From Asterella californica (lineage: Eukaryota; Streptophyta; Marchantiopsida; Marchantiales; Aytoniaceae), in contig JAYKYS010000012.1 in the NCBI GenBank assembly GCA_036924285.1, positions 4,092,001 through 4,156,000 on the forward strand: a stretch of DNA of 64,000 nucleotides, in the 5' to 3' direction. Shown piece after piece: positions 34,683 to 46,105 of this stretch (positions within the stretch are counted from its first letter, which is position 1; each line of letters starts with the position of its first letter). A model generated the notes under the pieces. That model saw only the letters and a list, made by a program, of their open reading frames with translations. It was not told the DNA's origin and searched no databases. The position numbers and the translations under genes were made by a program.

Positions 34683-36179
34683 GAGGATGAAAATGTTGGG
34701 TTTAGAAGTACAAGTACTCTCTTTCAAGTCAACGTTGGTAACGGCGAGACAATGATGGTTGCGATTGGGATTTTGGTTGTAGCAGTGTGGTTCTTTTTTT
34801 TCAGAAAACAAAAGAAAATAGAGGAATACGTACAATGATATGTACATGCTTGAGGTTGAGAGTTACAGTCAAGATATGTGGTGATGATTGGGAGGATGGG
34901 CGATGTCTACTACGACACTTGCGTCAGAAAACTTAACCGTAAGATTCAACTAGGTGGATTAGAGGCGTTTCTATGATATGATGGTTCACTCTTTCTATGT
35001 CTTCGAACACATATTGAAAGATGTGTAGATCTAGAGGAGGTGATTGGATGGGAGGTTGAAGAAGAAAGTAGATGAGCATGCATCTACTTTCTTCATGCAA
35101 AGATTATGGCAGGGTAGCAACTTCAAGATGACGATCAGGTTGCAACCTTGAGGATGAGGTCAACTGAGATGTGAGGGAGGATGACAAGATGAGAACGAGT
35201 GTGCGCGCCGGTCCTGTAACGACCTATGTTACACATAGGAAGTTTGTCTATTAGTAAGGTATTTAGTTATAACTAAGTGTTGAGAATGTTTATTTGCTGC
35301 CCAAGTACTTTAAGGAGGTATCAAGTTAGTCATGACTAGCTAAAGTTAATTATGGTTAAACTTAGTTGTACTTTTGGCAGAATTCAGATATTTCCTAAAG
35401 AGTGAGCACTACTATCTTGTCATCTTGTCTAAAAGATAGAAAGGTGGTGGAAAGTATCCCTTATTTCCTTTTTGACTTGATATTAGTGGTTGGATTAAAG
35501 TTGTGGACTTTGTGTGCATTAAAAACAAGAAGAGATTCCACATGTTTCCTTTTTAGTGGGTCTTAGTGTAGAGGGGGGGTGGAGATTCGAGATTCCTTGA
35601 GAGTATTCCAGAATCCTTCTAGAAGTTGTTGACTTTGAAGGAATAAGCCCATGTGAAAAGGTAAGAAGCCCATGTGATTAATGCTTTTATCTTAAGTAAT
35701 ATCTTAGTAAAACTCGGTAAAAATAGTTACGGCTGAGTTACCGGGGGGTACCAAAGTAAAAACCTAGAATGTATAGATAGAGGAGTAGAGAAGAGCTCCT
35801 TATCCTTGTTTTCACGTCGTCGTAATGACAACTTGAGTAATATAGAGAGTGTGAGATATTTTTAGCATGTGAGAACTTGAGAGACGTTGTTAGAATGGAG
35901 GATTTTAGTTGATGAGTTTATGGAGGTTTTTAGTTGATAAGTTTATGGGTGTATGAATGAGTGAACTTAGCATTTTCCCTTCAAGATTCATGGTGTGCTT
36001 CCATCAAAGCCATCAAAGGTGACCCCTGAGTGAGAGACAGGCCCGATATTTGCAGATTCATCGATGATGATCGTGGAGGTTGAGAGATTGGAGGGGTAGT
36101 TGATCGATAGGACCGCGGAGGATTTACAGTCCACTCCTTGATTGGTATCTCTAGTGCATACCGCAGGATGCACAGGTTT
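34683..36179 (+). other. 3' internal region of gag-only element, copy 1
   Basis: Non-coding, about 1.5 kb, conserved in copy 2. It contains a small direct repeat at 35904-35950 (TTTTAGTTGAT.AGTTTATGG twice). No polymerase domain is found on either strand. Confidence 0.6.
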
Positions 36180-36191
36180 GGAGGGGGTGGA
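36180..36191 (+). promoter_or_regulatory. Polypurine tract
   Basis: GGAGGGGGTGGA lies directly before the TG of the 3' LTR, the expected position for the plus-strand primer of an LTR retrotransposon. Confidence 0.8.
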
Positions 36192-36770
36192 TGTCATGTC
36201 GTGGACCGGCTCCTACATGAAAATCAAATTTCGATGCTTGTCGCTCCAAAGACACTTATGAGAAAGCAAGTTAGGCCTTAGCTTACGGATTTTTGGCACG
36301 ACTTCGGATCTCCACTTTCATCACATCAGTGGATAGAGGTCGTTGTCAACACTCTATAGGCACTTCGTCTACTTCGTTTGGACGCCTAGTGGAGAAGTTA
36401 CAAGACTCGAAAGATGGAGAAAACAAGCTAAGCCTCAGCTTATGGACTTTTAGCACGACTTCGGATCTTCACTTTCATTGCATCGATGGATAGAGCTCTT
36501 TGTCAGCTTTCCATGGACATCTTGTCTACTTCATTTTGACGTCTAGTGAAGAAGTTACGCGACTCGAAAAAAGAGAAAATCAAGCTAGACCCTAGTTTAC
36601 TCTGCTGACTGGGTATTTGTAGCTCCAAGCGCTATACTAAGGACGCAAGAGGCCTGCTTCCTCATTATTGAAGAAATCTTATACGTATAGAGATTGACGT
36701 AAAAGGGTTACTTAAGGAGCTAGCTTGCACCTGCGACCTGTAAGCAGATGACTCGAGAGATTTGGAGATC
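36192..36770 (+). repeat. 3' LTR, first part, copy 1
   Basis: Aligns with 31696-32263. It is interrupted after TTTGGAGATC by the insertion. Confidence 0.8.
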
Positions 36771-39700
36771 TCGATCATGTCTTCTAGAAGACAGAAGATG
36801 GAAGACGGGTGTCTTCCAGAAGACAGAAGACGGAAGACGGTGACCGCGACTGCATGAGTACCAACCACGCGTCACATAGGTGAGGGGTAGGTGTACCTAT
36901 CAAGTAGCCATCGCAGTAGTAGGTAATTCGAGATAACCGAAAGCATTAACCAAAAACGGGGCGAGGCGCATCGACATGAAATCTGTCGACTGCTCCTCAC
37001 ATTGAGAGTTGACTGCTTCTTAGAGGTCAATTGCAGTCAAGGTATCGAAGTATGTCGTGGAAGCAAGGAGAGTGAAATTGGGAACTCATAGAAACGAATT
37101 GAGGCAAAAGAGAGAGCAAGGTCAATTTTACTAGCTAGAACCATAGTCGAGCTGAAGGAATCTCTACGGATTTCCCAAAAGTAGACATCGAGGGCCGATT
37201 AGGAATCAGAGAGAAGTTTTGGGATAGAAGTGTGAAGCGATTCTAGCAGCATAGGGACACATCTCAAGATTAACAGCAGAAGCAGGATCGTGGTGCCACA
37301 TCGAAGATGGAATTGAAAGTTGGAAGCGCGCGGAAGACTGACGATGCAACAGAAGTAGCCCAGAAGCAGTACTGAGGTTCTTCTCATATTTTTTCTCTTT
37401 CCCACCGCTTCTCGCCTCTAATTTGATGTCTCCCGTGCTTCCCCGCTCGTTTGTATGAAACCCATCGATCGATTTCTCTATCCTGAAGTTCCTTCTACTA
37501 AAATTGGGCACGGAAGCGCTATCCAATTTTCGACAGCCATCTTCCCACTTCTTCCAAGTTGGAGTAGAGCTTGCCCATCTCTCATTCTTAAATTCGATCA
37601 CCTGACTATCAATTTTCTTATCTTACCACACCTTTGTTCCTGAACCCATGGACGGAAGACGCTTCTGAAGATCTGAACATCTTCGGAAGACGACTGTTTG
37701 CAATTCGTATCAAGATTGGATTGGATTGGAACTTGTGTTGAAGAAGCTTGGTACGAATCCTGAGTGAATTGATGAGTTGATTATTATTTCGAGAAGCTAG
37801 AAACTGGAAACTAGGCTTGTGCCTCCCAATCTTCCTGTCTTCCCAAAATCCACATCTTCCTAGAGACTAGAAGGTTGGAAAGGCTTGCAGAATGTGCGAA
37901 GAAGGCGAGAGGGTCCTTTATGGATCTTTTCTGTCTGACCCATAGCAGCCTATTCCTTTTTCTTCCCGAACTTAGGAGAGAGTTGTGAGAAGTCTTGCTG
38001 ACAGAATCTGTAGAGAATGATCGAGGGTCATATCTTCCCGTCATGCAGCAAGTTTCTTCAGAGCGAGTATGAGAGATAAGGAGTCGGAAGAACAGAGTAT
38101 GAATGTTTCGTGTTTGTTGTGAGGCTAGATTGCCTGTCGGAAGTCAAAGACAGATGAGATCAGTGATAGGAAGCTTGGCTGCGGGAAGTCTTCCGAGTAG
38201 GTCAGTTAATCGGAAGTTGTCCCGAGAGTCTTCCTGGAGACCACTGTCACCACAGGAGTCCGCAACCCTCTTTTGAACTTTTCGTATACTCTGCTTCTCA
38301 CGTATCTTATATCTTCTGTTAGGAAGTAGGATGAAATGTAAGATGAGTTGTCTTCTTGGGAATCCATGCGATGCTTTATTTAGTTATGATTGTTTAGATA
38401 TAGCTCAGAAGACGAGAGCTACTTAGGAATCTCGGAAGACGGAATAGCTGTCTTCTGGAAGACTAGATTCGTCTTCTGAAAGTGAGGACTTGGGAAGGAA
38501 TAAGCCTTCAGCTCACAGCAAGTACGTGTGACTTAGTGCAACTGAGGCTCGAAGCATGTCGATGCATCCTCGAGGGTTGGTGTTATCCGTCGCAGAATTG
38601 ACAGATGCCAAACTCTTCATCAAGGAGTTGGATCTCGACTTCTTCTTGTGGGATTGGAACCTCGCGGACCAAGGTCTTCTGGAGGAGGTTTGGACAGCAC
38701 TGCCCCCGCACAACCTTGCACCTGTGAAGACAAGTGTCGCTCGGGGAAGACCGTCTTCCTAGACAGAGGAGTGATGGCGCAGAACTTTTCACAGACCAGA
38801 ATCCAAGAACCGAGGGTACGGGCTCGAGAAGAAGGTTGGAGGAATTCAGCGCCTTCTTCCATTCAGAGATCCAACCAGTCATGGAGTTGGTGGAGAAGCG
38901 TACGATGGCTCAGGAGAAGCCACTGCGACATGGACTCGGTCTGCACACATTGATGCAGCAAGAAGAGGTCCAGAAGAAGATGGAAACGTTGGAAGCCAAC
39001 CTCCGAACCATGGAGAAACTTGCAGTAAAGTACAAGACGGAAGCAACCGCTTCTACCAAGGAGTCAACGTAGTTGAGGAAGAGCAACCAAGAGTTGCAGG
39101 CAACGTGACCAAGAGGTTCTGCGGGTCAAAGGTAAGATCACCTCTCTCGCAGAAGAGAAGACGACGTGGAAGGCACTAGGGAAAGCCGCGGAAGCACAAG
39201 CCGCAGCAGAGAAGAGGCAGCGGGAAGAAGTAGAAGCCCGAGCAACTAATGTTATGACGCAGATGGTGGAAGCACTTTGCAAGAAGTTCAACTTCACCGT
39301 CAGTAGGAAGCTTCTCACCCTAGCTAGGGAGTGGGACGACAATTCCAAGACGATGTTAGTGGAGTGCAAGGACAGCATGTTCCGTTACCTGGATCTACAG
39401 ATTGAGGGCTTGAAGACACTTTACTATCTTTCCTCGATCCCACGATCAGTAGCTACATCTTCTCATGCTCCAGGACCAGTGATTGGGGAAGATTTGGATC
39501 AGGAGGAGTTTGACCTCGCTGTCCACTTGGTAGTGACAACGATGGAAGCCGAGAAGATCCTAGAAGAAGTCAGACAAGGTGTTTTCCGAAAGACGGGAAG
39601 TAGAGTTGTCTTCCCAGATCTTTCGAGTGGAGGAGATGACTTCATCTGACCACTCTGAAGTCACCCCAGCTCCCAGCGTCGAACTTGTGTCATAGAAGAG

Positions 39701-41427
39701 CGAGGAAGCTCAGGTGGACTCAACTTTCCAGAAGACGCTTCCGTCTTTCGAAGCCGTCTCATAAGAGCAAACCACGAACATCGAAGAGAAAGCTACCTTA
39801 GTCACACCTGAGGTACCAGTAGGGTTTCTCACTTTATGAGAGGCCGATTTAGGAGTTCAGGTAGGAATCGATCAGGAGGAGATCACATCCAGCGAATTAG
39901 AGGAAGGACAGTTGACTTACTAATTTTGATAAGAAGCGAAGTTTACTATCTTGGGAGGAACAACTCCTCTTGTAATTTTTGATGACTGTCCATGTGGCAG
40001 GGTAGACAACGGTAGAAAAGAAAGTAAGTTTCCAAACTGAGAAGGGAGTCGACTGCATGTGAGGTGGTGGCCTTCTGATAGGCCCTCATTTCTCTTGGCT
40101 GCGAGTGAGGATTGGAAGGGAACTCTCTCTTGCGATTCAAGTACAAAAGTATAAAGTAGGACACAGAGTAAGATTTCAGACACATTTGAGAGACACATTA
40201 TACATACATTACACCCGTTGGTAGAGACAAACAAATAGAATTGGATTACACATGAAGGATCTGCATTCTCGCTTCCAACAGGGACCGAAGATGTAAATAG
40301 AGATAATGGACAACCTAGAGCAGGGAACGGCATCATCGTCTTGTCCTGTTTCTAAGTTGGTGTGTCGACAAGTAGACGCAAGAAGTGGAGGGAGTGAGCT
40401 TCCCGAAACCAATGTATCTTTTTCTCTGAGAACTGATTTCAGAGTTGAGTGCAGGCTTTGTATGTGTTATCTAGACAGTGGGTTTTCTCGAATTGACACC
40501 CAATTGTGCATGGGAAGCCTTCTTCTTGAGTGGCGGTGATTGTTAAAAGCTATGCAGAGTCGAAGCTTGTTTGATCCAATGGAGCACTTAGAATCCACGT
40601 ACGGACAGTCCTAGGGCTAAGTGATCCCAGACGACAAAGTAGTCGGAGCAACGACAGAAGAAGAAAAAGGCCTTCTTCTCACAACAGAAGACGACATCCT
40701 CGAGTAGAAGACTGTGTAACTATAAGCCAATTTGTGATCTTCTTCCTCAAATTACTACACGTAGGGATGGCTTGTTAGTGAGGATCCAGACTAGAAGCTT
40801 ATCGGAGTCTTAATTTCTCGTTTTCATCTTGTTTTCTCTTGTTTGGATTTTCTTTTCTTCCCCATCTTCCCTCATCTCTCATCTTCCTATCTTCTTCTAG
40901 TGAGCTTCCAAGACTTCTATTGAGCTTTCGTGAACGTGAATGTCGTTGTAGTTGTAGTGCTGCAGGAAGACCATTTCCGTAGGCAGAAGCTTGGAAGGCT
41001 ACAGGGGGATATACACCCTGTGATTGATCTAATCCCGTTAGAAATTGGAAGAGCAATGTGTGATAGACAATGATAGTTTGACGTCTACGAAGCAAGAGCA
41101 ATCTTATGGAGGTGCAAGAAGCCGAGTTGAACTCCCAGAAGCCGAGAATTGCTTCGGGAAGACTGTCGTGAGAAGACTGGAAGTTGTGACTTGGGAGTAG
41201 AAAGCGTCTTCTCTAGATTCCCTATAGATATCTGTGTGATATTTTAGGTTGTAGTTGTAGGTCCAGAGCACTTTCTAAAAGGTCTAGAAGTAGAGTGGTT
41301 TTGTGAGAAGACGAGATTTCTAAGTAAAATCCGTGTGTTTGTGTGTTTGAACAGATCTTAGAACTTAGAGCAGCGATGGGAATGATATCTTTTATGCTAA
41401 ATGGGCTAAAAGAAAAATCATGAGACA
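36771..41427. mobile_element. 4.66 kb insertion inside the 3' LTR, GAAGAC/GTCTTC-rich
   Basis: The insertion splits the 3' LTR and replaces 44 bases of it (the equivalent of 32264-32307). It is crowded with GAAGAC or GTCTTC (for example several within 36778-36845, and at 37660-37700, 38420-38480, 38740-38760 and 40665-40715), far more than its surroundings. ATCATG is present at both edges (36774 and 41417), but no LTRs or TIRs were found. The region at 38556-39650 encodes a decayed coiled-coil protein. It is probably a retroelement of an unrecognised family. Confidence 0.6.
38556..39900 (+). pseudogene. Decayed coiled-coil protein frame in the GAAGAC-rich insertion
   Basis: Three plus-strand frames follow one another. 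38556-38762 contains LTDAKLFIKELDLDFFLWDW. 38734-39072 contains MQQEEVQKKMETLEANLRTM, a coiled coil. From about 39130 to 39649 another frame has EEKTTWKALGKAAEAQAAAE, then ALCKKFNFTVSRKLLTLARE and LDLQIEGLKTLYYLSSIPRS. Acidic Pro/Ser-rich sequence with stops continues to about 39920. Order and composition fit one protein of about 400 residues broken by frame shifts, like a gag protein or a plant coiled-coil protein. No zinc knuckle or enzyme motif is present, and I cannot name a family. Confidence 0.4.
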
Positions 41428-42583
41428 CTACATGGGTTAAGACGGTTCGTGAAGAGACAGATCGAGGATTGTGTTCTGAGAGAAATTGAGAAGAGATTTG
41501 GAAAGCTTAAGTAACATGTGAAGAAGAGTTGGACCGTTCAGACCGTTCCGGAGTCCAAACTTGCTGTCCTTGGATCCATCGGTATCAGAACGTCGAGTTC
41601 TTTAGGAAATTAAAGACAATATGAAGTTTCATCGGGCGGTTTGGTAATTCTGAGTGAAATTGACTCGCATGCAATCGCTTACGTCAGATTTCCGTTTATC
41701 TACGACTTGAGATTGGGTTGTTCTTCGTGATCGGTGAGTCAAGCTCTTCGTTCTTGATGCCTATGTGATCAGGGAGTCTTCATCTACGCACAGGAGAAGA
41801 CTGTAGGTGGATTGGGTTGCTGGTTTGGATGTGGTGAGCGAGTTTGAGCCGTAGGGAGTCGGTTTACGTCAATTTTTTGCATCCTGCGACCAAATTTCTT
41901 GCGTGGTTTTGCAAGAGGAACTCCAAACGGCTTGTTTGGAGTCTTGTTGGGTTTAGGTAAGCTAGATCTACCTACCAGAGAAAACGAATATCAGTTCAGA
42001 CGATCCGTTTTTGCGATGTGTGGGATTTTAAGCCATAGGGAGGAGTTTTTGAAAGTTCGTTCACCTACGACCAAAAGGCGGCAGTATCTCGGCTGTTGGG
42101 AGTCGGATCTGATAGTCTTTAAGGTCAATGGAGTCACGGAAGAAGACCATATCGACATCTGAAGTCCGTCTGGTGAAAAGAGAAAGTTCTCAGATAGACC
42201 TTTTTCGATTCCTTCGCTACGGTTTTCATCTTTTTGAGTTCGTTAGAGTTCTAGTTGGTCATGTACAGCTTGTGGTAGCTAGCTTTAGCTAAGAGCTTGT
42301 ACATGGATGTTGTTTGGACTAAGATTTGAATCGTGGAGTACAGGTGCAGCTTTTTTTGTTAGCAAAAGGATGTTTCTCTTGCTTTGAGTTACGGTTCGGT
42401 GGTTTTCGATCAAGGTTGAGATTGAGAGACTCGTTTTAGGGGGTTTTGAAGCAAATTATAGATCGCTTTGGTCTGTTTCTCAGTTTTGTGTTCTTAGGAA
42501 GAAAGAACCGGCAATGTATGTACATTGGGAGTTGATATATATTGCAACGCTTGTTTTCGCAGTTGTTTTTCTCTGTCTTGTCT
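41428..42583 (+). repeat. 3' LTR, second part, copy 1
   Basis: Aligns with 32308-33472, starting CTAC.TGGGTTAAGACG.TTCG and ending CTCTGTCTTGTCT. It diverges by roughly a tenth from the 5' LTR, by eye. Confidence 0.8.
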
Positions 42584-42789
42584 TTCGATATCGCGATACC
42601 CTGTCGTCGCTATGCCACCGTCCCCCTCCTTACTTGTGAGATGACCACTATGTCGTCGAATGACGCATCTTAAACCGTAGTTGAACTTCACTCCAACGGC
42701 GTCTGACATTGACCACGCTATCGTGTCGGATTTCACGTGAAGGATGTCTAGGAAAATGCGAGGTTCCTGACTGTGAAGATGTATTGTGA
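42584..42789 (-). mobile_element. Inverted fragment of the same retrotransposon family
   Basis: The reverse complement of 42715-42789 matches 33485-33560, just inside the 5' LTR, including CAGGAACCTCG and TCTGACACGATA-like sequence. Both read IHLHSQEPR(V/I)FLDI(F/L) then HVKSDTI in one frame. So sequence right of the 3' LTR is a second, oppositely oriented piece of the family or a rearranged end. Confidence 0.55.
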
Positions 42790-43090
42790 TCACGGTAGCG
42801 TAGCGATGCCGTTCGAGAACGGGATAGCAAGAGCGAGATAGCGAGGTATTGCGATAGCGGCATAGCGATCTTCAGGTAGCGAGAGCGAGGTATCGCGGTA
42901 GCGTAGCGAGGGTGACAGCGGCATGAACGTCGATTCAAATTCATTCACGGGATAGCGGCATGAGCGAGACAGCGACATAGCGAGGTATCGCAGTAGCGAG
43001 GGCGTAGCGAGAACGAGTGGCGTAGCGAGAGCAAGGTATGCCGCTGCCGTGAGGGTGACAACGGCATGCTGCTCGAGAGCGATGTCGAGG
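42790..43090. repeat. Degenerate TAGCGA-type array, main block
   Basis: About 300 bases are built from variants of GGTAGCGA, ATAGCGGCATAGCGA and GAGCGAGGTATCGC, without a fixed period. It is much richer in GC than its flanks. Frames on the minus strand are just the repeat translated (Ser/Leu/Arg-rich). Confidence 0.85.
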
Positions 43091-44274
43091 CGAGAGTTTC
43101 CTGGGAAGCGCGATACCTTCTAACTGTGATACAATCGTGAAGAGGAGAGCGGAAATCACACACGGAATATGGATCACAAGAAAACACACCACCACGATTT
43201 TGATCCGGCCAAGATAAAACACACGGCGTGCAATTAGATCTTCAACTCTAGATCATGCAGATTGAAAAGCTCACGCTCAAAGACTCAGAATATCAGAAAA
43301 CTGCTCCTGTGAAGCACCCAGCACGTTCACCTAGAAGCTTCTCGTTTTCTTTTCAGAAAAGTGTGAGTACAAGTTGTAGGTCTCCTCTCTACTGGATTCT
43401 GTCTACTAATCTCAATGTCTCGATGTCAAAGGTCTGATCAGTCAGAAAAATCTCTTCAGACGTAACCTCTGTAAAATCTTCTCCTAGCTCTTCGATTCTC
43501 CCTACTCGATAATCTCTGCACGGTAAACTCTACACTGCACAATGATCGATAATCTACGACAATGCCTTGAGAATTCTCTCTCTCTGGAGTACATCCCTCT
43601 GAGTTTTCCTCCACCCTACGTAACCTTCAGTGTCACCCGGCAGGGATAAAAAATGCCCTAAACAAATGACAGCAGAAAAATAAATCACTGATAATAAATC
43701 TACACGTAAGAAAACTAGTTCATTAAGCCTTCGCAGGTTCATCTATACGGACGATCACTGAGTCGGTCGTACCGTCAGCATTTGATGCCTCCACCCGAAG
43801 TAACTTGACCATGGCTACCTCTAGCCACCGGAATCACCTCGTTCTAACATGTGGAGCTCGAGTTATCACCATGTCGTTTTTTGGCCCCCTTAAACTTTGA
43901 AGTGTCGTAAGTATTGTCTCAGGTATCAATTTCACTTGATTTTTTAACCCAAGTGAATAATATGTCGAGCTCTACATTTTTCTACAAAAGATTTGGTACC
44001 GAGTTAGTATCTTTGATGCCATCTCGCTACCCCAGAACTTTGAGGGCCGTAACCGAACTCGTACTAGTGATCTCGACAACCCGAAGGCGAGCTTAGTCCT
44101 CTAGCATAGGGTCCATTTCGAAATCCGGTGGTAACCTCTCTCTAGCATCCACACCATGTGACTACACTAGTGCAAGGATAGACGGAGGCGTCCTGCATTC
44201 ACGGTACGTTTAAGGGACATCTAGTGTCCCATCCCTAGGCAACTTGGTGTCCCATTCGTCCAGCGTTCAGCACA
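43091..44274. other. Unrecognised insert between two TAGCGA blocks
   Basis: No domain is recognised on either strand. A minus-strand frame around 43730-43800 (VAMVKLLRVEASNADGTTDS) is short and broken upstream. It could be an insertion that split one TAGCGA array. Confidence 0.35.
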
Positions 44275-44345
44275 GCGAGAGCAAACTTCAGGTAGCGCGG
44301 TAGCGAAAGTTCGCCGGCATAGCGACAAAGATGACGGCATGACCG
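44275..44345. repeat. Second small TAGCGA block
   Basis: GGTAGCGCGGTAGCGA, GGCATAGCGACA and GACGGCATGAC variants are of the same type as 42790-43090. Confidence 0.7.
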
Positions 44346-44929
44346 AGCACTTGTTATTCACAGCTCAACTGTTATTCACAGCTCACCTGTTCACATCGAA
44401 TTGACCGCTTGAGTTGCTGCTACCGCACGGCATCGAAAAATCGACACGACTGTGAGTAAACGAGATATACATTCACAATTGTTTCATTTTATTTTCATTG
44501 TTTGTTGAACTTACGGCAAAGAGAACGATTCATTGTATCGACAAAGAGACAAAATCAGGAATTGGAATCCAGATTCACTGTACCGGTTGAAGATGAAAAG
44601 ATCTGATCTGAGTAGCGTGGGACGAGACGCTCTTTAGGGATCAGGTTCTTTCACTAAGATTTATCTTTCATTTCTAAGTTGCCGTCAGTTCAATGAACAA
44701 TGAGAATCTAAGTGTTTAATTGTTTACATTCATCGCTGTATCTTCGTTTGTAAACTCTAAATGTAGTGTGGAGTAACTTGAGTACAACGTCTTCTTGCAA
44801 CGTCTTCTTATTCTTCGCTAATGTGCTTGCATGCTGATTTAATGATACTGTTGACATATATATTTGGATATATTTGGAATGAAAACACAATGTTCCTATC
44901 GTTGTAACAAGGATCAACCTTTAATCGAT
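44346..44929. other. Spacer before MULE copy 2
   Basis: ATTCACAGCTCA.CTGTT occurs twice (44354-44390). TGATACTGTTGACATATAT at 44841 matches the first bases of the window, so MULE copies 1 and 2 share this flank. Confidence 0.5.
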
Positions 44930-46105
44930 TTACGCGTGCTCGCAAAGAATCCAATCCGTTGGACTTGATAATTTTCAAGACGTGTAACGTTTGTTATACT
45001 AAAGCCGAGGGGAATGGAGGGAGTACAATAGATCTCGATAATGAAGAAGATGCGAGCTTCTTAGTTACGGTAGAGTGTGAGATGTCTGAAATGTTTGACG
45101 TACTGAAGGAGTGTTTTGCCGCAAAACTGACTAAAGATAATGTTGTTTTCTTTCGACAGACTGTTCGTCTAACTGACGAGTCTATGACAAAGGAGTTTGC
45201 GAGTTGAAACTCGAGTAATGGTAGTAGTAAATTGTCGTCTTTGATAAAGATAAACGTCCATTTTTTACTTAGAATTTATTAGTTCTTATTACTGGGATGT
45301 CCGAAATCCACGTGCTAGCTCGAAGAAAACGACGGTATTCAAAATGACCCTCTGGTGTACCTCGCGCTGCGACCGAATTACATATGAGAGAGTCTACATC
45401 TATCTCACAGCGCGCTCAGGAGAAAAATGGAAGATCTGCAAGTTTGAGTGTGGAGGTACCGTTCGAGTTATCTTAGACACATGCTCAAAAGTAATGCTTC
45501 TAACTTGTCAACATCTGTTGCTACATGAAAAACTGACTTACAAGCTGAAAGCTTTTCCAAGAGAAGCTATTGTGTTTTTAGAGGGCATCGCCACCATGAA
45601 TATTCGTAAACTCGAAGTGTATCGTATGCTCTGCTATAGGGGCATCATCAATCCTCTGAATATAACAAGGGCCCAAGTATATTTTTGGATTTCTGAGGTA
45701 TAGTCTAGACGTGACATCGATGACCAGGTGAGATCTGCCTCACTACTAATCAGAAGTTCTAGATTTGCATCAAAGAACTTCGAGCTAGTGTTGTACGAAC
45801 ACACTGACAGTTTCATGTCGTTTGAGTTCTACACTCCTTTCTTCAAGCGAGCGAGTTCAGTACGCAAAATTGTAATAGATAGTACGTTCAAGACTAATTC
45901 TATGCATTTTGAACTGTTCGTGGTTGCTGCTAACTTGGTAGGATTTGATGTTCCGCTGGCATACTTGTTTTATTTGAAGGTTGGTGATGGTAAGAAGACC
46001 ACCAGTTGCGAGACTGAGCAACATCGTAAGGCAGTCCTAACATCTTGGTTTGTGTGCTTGAGAGATAGAGGCTTGAAACAGTTTTTGTCTTCACTGACAA
46101 GGACG
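44930..46105 (+). pseudogene. MULE-like transposase, copy 2, truncated
   Basis: The N-terminal frame 44959-45207 (FKTCNVCYTKAEGNG) ends in a stop. The main frame runs from 45344 to about 46105 with one in-frame TAG at 45701 (copy 1 has CAG there). It has a Cys/His segment (CKFECGG, LTCQHLLLHEK) and the MULE core STFKTNSMHFELFVVAANLV with LAYLFYLK. It is cut off after SSLTRT, where sequence of the TIR element family begins, so the C-terminal TN-IE-LK region present in copy 1 is missing. Everything is in one orientation here, which shows that copy 1 is the rearranged one. Upstream neighbours are TAGCGA repeats; downstream is a TIR-element end. Confidence 0.75.

Larger units (their letters stand above)
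27513..36345 (+). repeat. Large direct duplication, copy 1 (part matched in this window)
   Basis: Homology with copy 2 (51922-64000) starts at ATAAGCAATTGGTCCACACT and continues with few per cent differences up to the end of the window. If the duplication is a simple tandem one, the repeat unit is 27513-51921, about 24.4 kb. The alignment is broken by the 236-base inversion (29903-30138) in this copy and by the copia insertion in copy 2. Confidence 0.9.
31696..42583 (+). mobile_element. Gag-only LTR retrotransposon (TR-GAG-like), copy 1, with nested insertion
   Basis: The 5' LTR starts TGTCGTGTCG at 31696 and its homology to the 3' LTR ends at about 33472, so it is roughly 1.8 kb. The internal part is 33473-36191 with one gag-like frame and a polypurine tract. 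The 3' LTR is 36192-36770 plus 41428-42583, split by a 4.66 kb insertion. No protease, integrase, reverse transcriptase or RNase H is present, so mobility would depend on another element. The two LTRs differ visibly more than the two duplication copies do, so the element is older than the duplication. No primer site could be assigned with confidence; the exact LTR end is uncertain by a few tens of bases. Confidence 0.75.

Noticed and set aside
31696..36191. Complete gypsy or copia element
   Set aside because: No protease, reverse transcriptase, RNase H or integrase motif was found on either strand between the LTRs.
42790..43222. Minus-strand Ser/Arg/Leu-rich frames as genes
   Set aside because: They are translations of the TAGCGA array in several frames.
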